Positions 17,053-24,263 of a DNA stretch of 40,313 nt are shown here, in pieces (within the stretch, counting starts at the first letter, position 1; every line of letters starts with the position of its first letter). The notes under the pieces are model-generated. The model saw only the letters and a list, made by a program, of their open reading frames with translations. It searched no databases and was not told the DNA's origin. Made by a program: the position numbers and the translations under genes. Source of the stretch: CSP1-5 sp964558395 (lineage in GTDB: Bacteria > Methylomirabilota > Methylomirabilia > Methylomirabilales > CSP1-5); contig CAZLDS010000026.1 in assembly GCA_964558395.1 (NCBI GenBank), positions 1 through 40,313 on the forward strand. Direction: 5' to 3'.

Positions 17053-18884
17053 GACGCTACCTCTCCGTGAGGGTCACCCAATTGATCTCCGGTTGAATCG
17101 TTCCCCTTCCGGTGTCCTTTCTTTTTCACCGGCAATCGCCCGGATTGTCGCCCACGGCCGCCAGTCCCTGCCGGCCTCTCGGGCTCCAACATCTCCGCGA
17201 AAGTGACCCGATTGATCTCTGGCAGGGTCGTGCGCGACGCATACACCTTGTTCAGGGCCGCTTGGCGCAACGGAGTTGTTCCCTCCTCGCGGGCGATGGC
17301 CCGGATCTCTGCGGGCAGTCGCCGATCCAGGATCGCCTGTCGGATCTGATCGGTGATCTCCACCTGTTCAAAGATCCCGGTCCGACCCCGGTAGCCGGTG
17401 TGCAGACACTCGGGGCACCCTTTCCCTTCGTACAGGAGGACCTGCGGCAGCTCAGCGAGTCCCGACTCTTCCAGCAGCTCGGGTGAGGGGGTTGCTTGGA
17501 TCTTACAATGCGGGCAGATCAGGCGGACGAGGCGCTGGGTCAGAACACAGTTGAGTGCCGAGACGAAATTATACGGTTCGAGCCCCATGTGGATCAGCCG
17601 GCCGATCACGTCGATGATGCTGTTGGCATGGACCGTAGTAAACACCAGGTGGCCGGTCAAGGCAGCCTGGACGGCGATCTGAGCGGTTTCGGGATCCCGG
17701 ATCTCGCCGACCATGATCTTGTCCGGGTCGTGGCGCAAAATCGAGCGGAGCCCCCGCGCGAACGTCAGCCCCTTCTTTTCGTTGACCGGGATCTGCACGA
17801 CATTCTGGAGTTGGTATTCGATGGGATCCTCGATGGTGATGATCTTGTCGAGCCCGTTATTGATCTCGGAAATGGCGGCGTAGAGCGTGGTGGTCTTACC
17901 GCTTCCGGTTGGGCCGGTGACCAGGATCATGCCGTGCGGCCGGTGAATGATACGGCGGAAACGCTTCATGTCCGCTTCAGGAAACCCCAGGCGCTCGAGT
18001 CTCAGCTCGCTGAGTTCGGCGGTGATGGCCTCCTTATCCAGCACGCGGATGACCACCGCCTCGCCGAAATCGCTCGGCATGACCGAAACACGGAAGTCGA
18101 TCGTCTTCCGGTTCAGGCGCAGCTTGAGCCGGCCGTCCTGCGGGACCCGGCGTTCGGCGATATTCAGCTCGGCCATGATCTTGATCCGCGAAACTATCGG
18201 TTCCTGGTACCGCTGGTCGAGGGGCTCCATGGCGGGGTAGAGCGTCCCGTCAATCCGGTACTTGACGAGCAGATGCCGCTCGGTTCCCTCCAGGTGGATG
18301 TCGCTGGCCCGCCGGTCTAACGCGTGCAGGATGATGGTATCCACCAGCTTGATGATCGGGCTTTGATCGTCCTTGATCCGCTCGAGGCTTAAGGTCGTCT
18401 CTTCATCCTCTGTCACCAACGCGAGTTGAAATTCCTGGCTAATCTCATCAAGCACGTGTCGCGCTGTTTCCACCCCCTGCAGTTTGGCCCGGATCTCGTC
18501 CGCGGAGGCCACCACCATTTCCGTGTCGCCGAGGCAGAGGCGGACTTCGTCCAGCAAGAGGAGGTCACCCGGGTCGGCCACGGCGACGGCCAGCCGGTCG
18601 TCGCTGCGTCGGAAGGGGAGTATTGCTCTACTCTTGACGAGGGCGGGTGGGAGGCGTTTCAACACGGAGGCTTCCGGCTCGACGGATCCGATGTCAACGA
18701 AGGAGAGACCGAATTGCCTGGCGCGCGCCCGGGCCAGGTCCCCTTCGGTGAGGGTCCCGGAGTCCAACAGGGATTGGGCGAGCTTGCGCCCGTCGAGCCC
18801 CTGGTGTTCCGGCTCCTGAAGAAGTTCGGCGTTCACCCATCCGCCTTCGACGAGGACCTCGGTGAGCCGCCTGATCCCTGCCAC
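17049..18884 (-). CDS. gspE: Type II secretion / pilus assembly ATPase
   Basis: About 611 residues. An MshEN/GspE N-terminal domain (about 1-150) is followed by 'LLVKYRIDGTLYPAMEPL', Walker A 'GPTGSGKTTTLY' (about 325), the Asp box 'TIEDPIEYQL', Walker B 'IMVGEIRDPETAQIAV', the His box 'GHLVFTTVHAN' and a four-Cys zinc motif (CPHC...CPEC). It powers pseudopilus assembly from the cytoplasm. The frame also has an ATG at 18890, but ggagg lies 1 nt before it and 7 nt before the GTG at 18884, so the GTG is chosen. Confidence 0.93.
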   Translation of the reverse strand: MAGIRRLTEVLVEGGWVNAELLQEPEHQGLDGRKLAQSLLDSGTLTEGDLARARARQFGLSFVDIGSVEPEASVLKRLPPALVKSRAILPFRRSDDRLAVAVADPGDLLLLDEVRLCLGDTEMVVASADEIRAKLQGVETARHVLDEISQEFQLALVTEDEETTLSLERIKDDQSPIIKLVDTIILHALDRRASDIHLEGTERHLLVKYRIDGTLYPAMEPLDQRYQEPIVSRIKIMAELNIAERRVPQDGRLKLRLNRKTIDFRVSVMPSDFGEAVVIRVLDKEAITAELSELRLERLGFPEADMKRFRRIIHRPHGMILVTGPTGSGKTTTLYAAISEINNGLDKIITIEDPIEYQLQNVVQIPVNEKKGLTFARGLRSILRHDPDKIMVGEIRDPETAQIAVQAALTGHLVFTTVHANSIIDVIGRLIHMGLEPYNFVSALNCVLTQRLVRLICPHCKIQATPSPELLEESGLAELPQVLLYEGKGCPECLHTGYRGRTGIFEQVEITDQIRQAILDRRLPAEIRAIAREEGTTPLRQAALNKVYASRTTLPEINRVTFAEMLEPERPAGTGGRGRQSGRLPVKKKGHRKGNDSTGDQLGDPHGEVAS

Positions 18885-18897
18885 GACCATTCCTCCG

Positions 18898-20112
18898 TTA
18901 ATGGATGGCTGATGAGAGATGGAAGATCGGAAGATACATCGTGATCACAATCCCGGCGACGATTAATCCCATGGTCACCATGATGGCCGGCTCGACCAGC
19001 GTGGTCATCGTTGATAGGCGATGATCTAGCTCTTCTTCGAGGAAGTCGGCCACGTGGCTCAGCATTTCTTCGAGACCGCCCGTCCGTTCGCCGACCCCGA
19101 CCATTTCCAGAACCAGGGGCGGTGCCGCCTTGGCGTCTTCCAGTGCCTGGGCAACCGAGGCTCCGCCGGTCACCGCGGGAATGGTTTTGAGGACCTGTTC
19201 TTGGGTGGCCCGATTATGGAGAGACCCTGAGGCGATCTGGAGGGCCGGGACCATCGGCATCCCTCCCGCCAGGACCGTCCCGAGGGTCCGGCAAAAGCTT
19301 GCGAGAGAGAAATCCTGGATGATATGGCCAAGGAGGGGGAGCCGGAAGAGGAACCGGTCGAGGCGCAGACGACCTCTCGTTGTCCTCCGCCACTGCCAGA
19401 GGCCAAACAGGGCGAGAAAGGGTAAGGGAAGGATGAGCAGGAGATAGTCTCGCACAAAGCCGGTAATGGCCAGGAGGACTTGGGTTGGGTAGGGGAGTTG
19501 GGCTTGGAAATCCGAGTAGATCTCCGAGAACGCGGGGACGACCACAGTGAGTAGAAAGATCACAACGGCGATGGTAAGCCCCATAAGGATTGCAGGATAG
19601 ATCAGGGCGGCACTCAGTCTTTTTTGCAATGCGATCGTCCGTTTCAGGTGGGCAATGTATCGGCCCAGGGTCTCTGGGAGATCGCCGCTCTTTTCGCCGA
19701 CCCTGAGCGAGGCCACATACAGGGGTGAAAAGATTGCGGGGTGACGCTCTGCTGCCTCGGACAGTGAGGCACCGCCCTTCACGGCCTCGCGGACGCTTTC
19801 CAACACATGGCGGAGACGGGGGTGGGCTTGCCGCTTGATAACGAGCTCGAGGACCGTCGGGATCGGAAGCCCTGCCTTGAGGAGCGCCAGAAACTCCTGG
19901 TTGAGGATCAGGAGATCTTTCTTCGCGATCCGCCGCCAGGTGACGGGGAGAGACAAGGTAAAGGAGGGAAACCTGCTCCGCGGTCGAACCTGGAAGACGT
20001 AATAGCCTTCGGCTTCGAGCTGTTGACGCAGCCGGTCGGCGCTCTCGGCGTCGCGGTCCTGGGCCAGGACCTTTCCAGCGGGTGTGGCGATGCGGCAGGA
20101 AAACGTTACCAC
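18898..20112 (-). CDS. gspF: Type II secretion inner-membrane platform protein
   Basis: 404 residues, GTG start with aagga about 9 nt upstream. Two repeated T2SSF domains, each with 'FLALLKAGLPIPTVLEL' or 'FCRTLGTVLAGGMPMVPALQ' type sequence, and three membrane segments (about 175-200, 220-245, 370-395). Conserved 'RVGEKSGDLPETL' and 'GVGERTGGLEEMLSHVADF' fix the family. It is the first gene of the operon that runs to 7330. The window contains no prepilin peptidase or GspJ/K gene. Confidence 0.93.
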   Translation of the reverse strand: MVTFSCRIATPAGKVLAQDRDAESADRLRQQLEAEGYYVFQVRPRSRFPSFTLSLPVTWRRIAKKDLLILNQEFLALLKAGLPIPTVLELVIKRQAHPRLRHVLESVREAVKGGASLSEAAERHPAIFSPLYVASLRVGEKSGDLPETLGRYIAHLKRTIALQKRLSAALIYPAILMGLTIAVVIFLLTVVVPAFSEIYSDFQAQLPYPTQVLLAITGFVRDYLLLILPLPFLALFGLWQWRRTTRGRLRLDRFLFRLPLLGHIIQDFSLASFCRTLGTVLAGGMPMVPALQIASGSLHNRATQEQVLKTIPAVTGGASVAQALEDAKAAPPLVLEMVGVGERTGGLEEMLSHVADFLEEELDHRLSTMTTLVEPAIMVTMGLIVAGIVITMYLPIFHLSSAIH

Positions 20113-20647
20113 GAGAGCATCCTTGATCTCGAGGGATCTTCTCTATCGTGGCCAGACGTAAGTACCCAGTAATAGTATCAAAAAAGGTCCTTTGATGGCA
20201 AGCAAAATCCTCACCGACCGACCTAGTTGTGGCATCGTCGAAATGGCCCCGGGCGATCAGCACAGCTTGACCGTAGCGCTGATGTACGGCACCGCAGCAC
20301 GACCCGGGTGCCTCTATTCATCAAGCCTGTCACAAGCGGCGGTGGTATCTCGCTTGCACCCCGAACCGGGTCTTCCGGTGCGCCCTCGAATGAAAATTCA
20401 TGCGGTGTCCAAATTCCCGCGGGAGCTGCTTGCTCACTTCACCGATCATTTCCAGCTGTGAGCTCGGAAGCTCCTGATATTGCTGTCTTACTTGAGAGGA
20501 TTTTGTTTGCAAATCGGGGGCCAACCCGTTTTTTGTATCAGGAAAACCCCGATGCTCTGCCTTGGGGAATCGCCCCCGCAATCGCCCCACCCGCAAGGCT
20601 AAGTCCCCTCAGAATCCCTTGTCAATATGCAGTTTTTTCACACGCCT
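20113..20647. other. Intergenic region, no gene supported
   Basis: 535 bases upstream of gspF. Short open frames exist on both strands but none has a ribosome-binding site or recognised domain. Near 20600-20647 an AT-richer stretch (ttgtcaatatgcagtttttt) probably holds the promoter of the truncated antitoxin that follows. I found no confident promoter for gspF. Confidence 0.5.
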
Positions 20648-20746
20648 ATGGAGGCATCTGTGATTCGGACAACCGTCTCAATCCCGGACGAGGCGTTTCT
20701 AGAACTGAAACGCCTCGCTGCGCGCACGGATCGATCTGTCTCGTGA
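20648..20746 (+). pseudogene. Truncated ribbon-helix-helix antitoxin
   Basis: Codons read 'RTTVSIPDEAFLELKRLAAR', then 'TDRSVS' and a stop after 32 residues. The sequence is the DNA-binding N-terminus of a VapB/CopG-type antitoxin, which normally continues for 30-50 more residues. The rest is missing and no toxin is found after it, so this is a relic of a toxin-antitoxin locus. The stop here is not at a Cys position. Confidence 0.6.
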
Positions 20747-20889
20747 CTCCCTCGGTGGGCCTTTTCATTGGCAAAGCCGCGCCTCGGGTCGGAAGCGAGT
20801 TATGCCGAGACCTTCGACCAGGTATGGACAAAGGTCCGCGGGAGAGTGTCGTTCACCCTGCGTCTAGAAATGGTATCCCAAGAGGAAAG

Positions 20890-20923
20890 CGCCCTCCGGG
20901 CTGTGTTGCAGCCCGAGAGGGCG
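20890..20923 (-). terminator. Strong hairpin terminator after the DsrE-like gene
   Basis: On the minus strand cgccctc-t-cgggctg pairs with cagcccg-gagggcg: 14 pairs with one bulged base and a 5-base loop, followed by ctttcctctt. It starts 20 bases after the predicted stop at 20943, not after the internal UGA at 21066. This supports the extended reading of the gene. Confidence 0.75.
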
Positions 20924-20942
20924 TCGTTGATCACAGTGCGGC

Positions 20943-21305
20943 TCAGTATGAGATAACGTTCGTCGCCCCAGCCCACAAGTTGGCGAACTCCGGTGGCGTG
21001 GTCATTCTGGCATTCTTACCAACCAAATCCTCGTCGGTTACCCCGCGGGCGCGGGCTCACCCCTTTCAAACGTGAATCGCCACACCCGTGCCAACGGCGG
21101 TCTTCATCAGCTCTTTGACCGAAGGCCAGTCCACGGGAATGGTCGCTTCGGCAATAGGATCCTTAATGAGCAGCACGCCGTCACCATGAAGTGTCACGGT
21201 AGCCTCGTGGCCGGCCTCTCTCGCCCCGTTGGCACCGACAAAGACCAAGCCCGCCCTGGTGGGGTCTTCTGCACCGTGCGAGCCGATGCAAATCAATTTC
21301 GCCAT
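20943..21305 (-). CDS. DsrE-family protein, predicted selenoprotein with two selenocysteines
   Basis: The ATG at 21305 follows ggaggt by 6 nt. Conventional reading stops at codon 80, after '...GTGVAIHV', truncating the DsrE fold. In the same frame the sequence continues UGA-Lys-Gly-UGA then 'ARARGVTDEDLVGKNARM' to a TGA at 20943-20945, giving 120 residues, the usual family length. As I recall, Cys homologues have 'CGxCARARG' here, so both UGAs (21066-21068 and 21057-21059) replace the CxxC cysteines. DsrE-like proteins carry sulfur on such cysteines and were, as I recall, listed among bacterial selenoprotein families. Candidate stem-loops follow, but I am unsure which is the selenocysteine insertion element. 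Last gene before a strong terminator. A pseudogene is the alternative. Confidence 0.82.
21009..21056 (-). promoter_or_regulatory. Candidate SECIS-type stem-loops in the dsrE-like gene
   Basis: After the second UGA, cccgc-gccc-gcggg forms a 5-bp GC stem whose loop begins with G, about 16 nt from the first UGA. Further on aacc...ggtt could pair around an 11-base loop. Either could serve as a bacterial SECIS; neither is decisive by eye. Confidence 0.35.
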
Positions 21306-21400
21306 ATCCTTACCTCCCTTCCTTGGGATCTTTTGACGTAGGGCTCCTGCGAGAAGACGAAGGGGATCTGCCCGACAGCGGAAAAAAGAGGTGCGGATCC

Positions 21401-22165
21401 CTACGGCTTGCGTGCGCGAGCGTTGAAACCTTCCAACTCGAACTTGTCAGCCTTCACCTGACCGGCCGCGCCCGTAAAGGGCTTGTCACGCCACGTGATC
21501 TCCACATTGGCGAACCCGGCGTTCCGAATCGCGGCCACGTACTCTTCTTCCAGCAGAGCGCCGCCTATTCAAGCCGTCCAGATTTCAACCTTTTCTCGTG
21601 ACGCCTGCGGGATGTCCTTGTGCACGAGGATGTCTCCGATCTGGAGTCGGCCGCCCGGCTTGAGAACGCGGAAGGCCTCACCGAGCACGATGGCCTTGTT
21701 GGGGCAGAGGTTGATCACGCCATTCGAGATGACGACATCCACGGTGCCGTCGTCGACGGGGAGGGCCTCGGCGAGACCCTTCCGAAACTCGACTTGTCTC
21801 ATACCCGTCCGCGCCACGTTCTCGCGACCCCGCTCGAGCATCGCATCGGTCATATCCACGGCAATGACTCGGCCGGATGCTCCGACGGCCTTTGCCGCCA
21901 GAAATGCGTCCATGCCGCTGCCCGCGCCGATGTCCACCACAGTCTCTCCAGGTCGCGGCATTTCGATGGAAAGAGGATTCCCCACGCCGGCGAAGGGTCC
22001 TGTCACCGAATCGGGCAGCTCGGCCAGCTCCGCCCGCGAGTATCCCAGGAGATCGGCGGCATAGTCCGGCCCCGTGAGGAAATGGTAGCCTTGTTTCGGA
22101 TCACAGACGACCTGGGTGTATACTTTTTGAATTTCGTCTCGCAGAAGATTCGTATCTAGGGTCAT
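21401..22165 (-). CDS. ArsM-like SAM-dependent methyltransferase, predicted selenoprotein (Sec199)
   Basis: The ATG at 22165 has aggaggg upstream with 7-nt spacing. The class I methyltransferase motif 'VVDIGAGSGMDAFLAAKAVG' (about 70-90) is followed by 'VIAVDMTDAML' and 'AFRVLKPGGRLQIGDI'. The frame meets UGA at codon 199 (21569-21571) in 'VEIWTA-UGA-IGGALLEEEY'. It then runs 55 more codons, ending 'EGFNARARKP' and TAG, as the arsenite-methyltransferase-like family does. Family members, as I recall, have Cys in 'W[TS]xCIxGAL' at the UGA. The other ArsM catalytic Cys in 'SNCVINL' is Gly here ('SNGVINLCP'), so arsenite may not be the substrate. It sits between the MBL-fold and DsrE-like genes. 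Confidence 0.85.
21533..21565 (-). promoter_or_regulatory. Candidate SECIS-type stem-loop after Sec199
   Basis: Within 36 nt after the UGA, outer ggc...gcc and inner ctct...agag pairs enclose gctggaaga, a loop beginning with G and containing GG. Spacing and loop suit a bacterial SECIS, but the stem has internal mismatches. Confidence 0.4.
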
Positions 22166-22258
22166 CCGACTTCCCTCCTGTGAATTTTTAAACTCCCCAG
22201 GTGCACTCCTGCAGCAACGCAAAAAGCGGAATGGTTGGTTTGAAGTGGGGTGAGCCTA

Positions 22259-22287
22259 AGAATCCCCGGCTGTGTCAGCGATGTCAA
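22259..22287 (-). promoter_or_regulatory. Possible promoter of the methyltransferase gene
   Basis: On the minus strand a perfect -35 TTGACA (22282-22287) is followed after 17 bases by a weak -10, GATTCT. It lies in the 148-base space after the MBL-fold gene, so the methyltransferase and dsrE-like genes may also be transcribed separately. Confidence 0.35.
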
Positions 22288-22313
22288 GGACGAGGCGTAC
22301 GCTGGAGGAACGC

Positions 22314-23093
22314 CTAATGGGTCCGTTTACTCGAATCCAAGGCTCCCACACGATCGTCAGGCGTCCCCTGGTTCTTCCGCCGAATCGTATCAAACTCCGG
22401 TGGCTGCGGGGGGAGGTCCCTTAGCATGAACTGGACAAAGTCCGCCCGTGACCGAGGCTGTAGCGCCGGATTAAAGCGGCGCTCGAATCCCAGCGTCGAG
22501 CTCGGATTTCCACTCATCGCGCGACCGCAGGCGGACCCGGCAAAGTGAGTTGGGTAGACGGCCAATGCGTCATCGAGGGAGCGAAGCCTGGCAAAAAGGC
22601 TGTCATACAGCTCCTCGGCCAGGCGATGCGATTCTTCCACCCCGTGGAGGTCGGGCCGCCCCGCGTCCCCGACGAAGAGCGTATCCCCGGTGAGAAGAAG
22701 CCAGGGTTCCGCCCCCCGTGTCTTGTCTGTCACCAAGAGACAGATACTGTCGCGCGAATGACCCGGGGTGTGTAGGACGCGTACCTGCACGTTGCCCAGA
22801 TCGAGCTCATCCCCATCGCGCAGCGGACGGAAGTCAAAATGTGCCTGAGCCGCCTCGTGGAGGTAGATGGGCGCACCGGTCTTGGCCGACAATTCACGGC
22901 AGCCAGAGAGATGGTCCGCTTGAATGTGGGTTTCGATGATGTGCGTGATCCGGATGCGTGCTTGCTCGGACGCCTGCAGATAGTGATCTATGGCTTGCTG
23001 TGGATCCACCACAGCTGCGTAGCCTTTGCCCCCTCAGCCGAAGAGGTATGAGGCGCACCCGGTCTCTGGCCTCAGAAACTGCCGGAAGATCAT
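22314..23093 (-). CDS. MBL-fold persulfide-dioxygenase-like protein, predicted selenoprotein (Sec20)
   Basis: The ATG at 23093 has aaggagg 8 nt upstream. It encodes 'MIFRQFLRPETGCASYLFG', then UGA (23034-23036), then 'GGKGYAAVVDPQQAIDHYL'. The conventional start, a later GTG, would lose the first beta strands of the fold. Relatives, as I recall, have Cys at the UGA ('YLFGC...GxAAVVDP'). Metal motifs: 'ETHIQADHLSG', 'HTPGHS', 'TGDTLFVGDAGRPDL', 'YPTHFAGS'. The usual HxHxDH is HxQxDH; in ETHE1-type persulfide dioxygenases the single iron does not, as I recall, use that second His, so activity is compatible. It probably oxidises persulfides. Stop is TAG. It follows the TPR gene by 33 bases. Confidence 0.85.
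22992..23024 (-). promoter_or_regulatory. Candidate bacterial SECIS hairpin after Sec20
   Basis: Counting from the UGA, nt 20-25 (ctgtgg) pair with nt 31-36 (ccacag) around the loop tggat, and outer ggct pairs with agcc. A loop with G in its first two positions, about 25 nt after the UGA, matches what I know of bacterial SECIS elements. Confidence 0.6.
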
Positions 23094-23126
23094 CCCTCCT
23101 CCCTCCTTTCTCCATCTCACCAGGAG

Positions 23127-24104
23127 TCATTCGGGAATGATTTCTGGATGGTCGGGCGCCACGGCTTTTCCTCTTAATCCCAGTACTTGCTCAGCAAGGC
23201 GCTCGGCGTCTGCGTATTTGCCCTGGGCTCGGTACACTTCAGCAAGATCACTGAGGGATTGCGCCACGTCGGGATGGGCGGGGCCGAAGGACTTTTCCAG
23301 GATGCCCAGCGCCTGCTTGTGGAGGTCCTCGGCTGCGGCATATTGGCCCTGGATCCGGTAAAGGGTTGCGAGATTGCGGAGGGTAGCGGCCAGATATGGA
23401 TGGTCGGGTCCGAGTGCCACTTCGCCAACGGCCAGGGCCCGTTTGTACAGGGGCTCAGCGGCAGCGTACTCCCCCTGGGCATCATAGAGGCCTGCCAGAT
23501 TGTTGAGGGCCAGGGCCACATGGGGATGAGAGGGGCCGTAGACCTTTTCCATGATAGCCAGAGCCCGGTTGGACAGGGGCACGGCTGCAGCATGATTTCC
23601 TTGAGCCCGATAAACGGCAGCCAGATTCGTCAGGTCTCTGGCGACATCAGGATGGTCTGTGCCCAGCGCCCTTTCATCTATGGCCAGGGCCCGCTGGGCC
23701 AAGGGCTCGGCCGCAACATACTTCCCCTGGGCATGATAGAGGAGCACCAGGTCGTTGAGTGATGTTGCAACCGCCGGATGGCCGGGTCCCAGGGCCTGTT
23801 CCCGGATAGCCAGGGCCCGCATTACCAGGGACTGAGCTGCCTCCTCTTTTCCCTGAGCACGGTACAGTTCGCCCAGATCGCTGAGAGATGTCGCCACAGC
23901 TGGATGCTCAGCTCCGAACATACCCTCGGCAACGTCAAGGGCCATTTCAGCTGCCTTCAGTGCCTCTGGAATCCGCCCTTCTTGGTAGAGCCCAACGACC
24001 TGCGCCCGGAGGTCCGTCCACGCCGCTTCTTGCGCGTGTGCGGACACGGCGAGCAGCAACGCCGCGAGCACAGTCAATGACGCCTTCTTTGTCCGTCTCT
24101 TCAT
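23127..24104 (-). CDS. Exported TPR-repeat protein (kinesin-light-chain type)
   Basis: 325 residues with a signal peptide ending near 'VSAHAQEA'. About six 42-residue TPRs follow from residue 60, each with the form 'GPxHPxVAxxLxNLAxLYRAQG' and 'AAxPLxxRALAI', the TPR_10/12 type. The end, 'APDHPEIIPE', is the start of a further repeat, so the array may have been shortened. It is presumably periplasmic and a protein-interaction scaffold. It has its own good promoter and may be co-transcribed with the selenoprotein genes 33 bases downstream; a link between them is inference. Confidence 0.85.
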   Translation of the reverse strand: MKRRTKKASLTVLAALLLAVSAHAQEAAWTDLRAQVVGLYQEGRIPEALKAAEMALDVAEGMFGAEHPAVATSLSDLGELYRAQGKEEAAQSLVMRALAIREQALGPGHPAVATSLNDLVLLYHAQGKYVAAEPLAQRALAIDERALGTDHPDVARDLTNLAAVYRAQGNHAAAVPLSNRALAIMEKVYGPSHPHVALALNNLAGLYDAQGEYAAAEPLYKRALAVGEVALGPDHPYLAATLRNLATLYRIQGQYAAAEDLHKQALGILEKSFGPAHPDVAQSLSDLAEVYRAQGKYADAERLAEQVLGLRGKAVAPDHPEIIPE

Positions 24105-24135
24105 ACCCCGCCACCCGTCTTGCCGTCACCGCTTT

Positions 24136-24164
24136 CTTATTCAAGAGTTGTACCTATCTGTCAA
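24136..24164 (-). promoter_or_regulatory. Sigma-70-type promoter of the TPR gene
   Basis: Minus strand: TTGACA (24159-24164), 17 bases, AATAAG (24136-24141). It lies in an AT-rich island 32 bases before the start codon. Perfect -35, four of six matches at -10. It may drive the TPR gene and the selenoprotein genes beyond it. Confidence 0.6.
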
Positions 24165-24263
24165 ATCAATAATTATTATATTTCTAATAGGAGAATACTA
24201 TTATTCGGGCCAACAGGAGGGGCTGGCAACTGTCTCTGCTTCAGAAAAGGTGGGGCGTGGGTG

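Noticed and set aside
20515..20536. Plus-strand terminator cggg-ggccaa-cccg with six Ts
   Set aside because: Only a 4-bp stem, and no plus-strand gene lies upstream for it to terminate.
20227..21075. Plus-strand 282-residue reading frame
   Set aside because: It is antisense to the DsrE-like gene and its terminator and has no plausible domain; the relic antitoxin in another frame explains part of it.
20943..22222. Three independent nonsense-mutated pseudogenes
   Set aside because: The sequence after each UGA is well conserved and in frame, starts and ribosome-binding sites are intact, and every UGA hits an expected Cys position. Random nonsense mutations would not do this.
20943..23093. UGA reassigned to Trp or Gly (alternative genetic code)
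   Set aside because: Other genes here end normally in TGA (alaC, purF, the TPR gene) and use TGG for Trp. Only the four UGAs at expected Cys positions need reading through.
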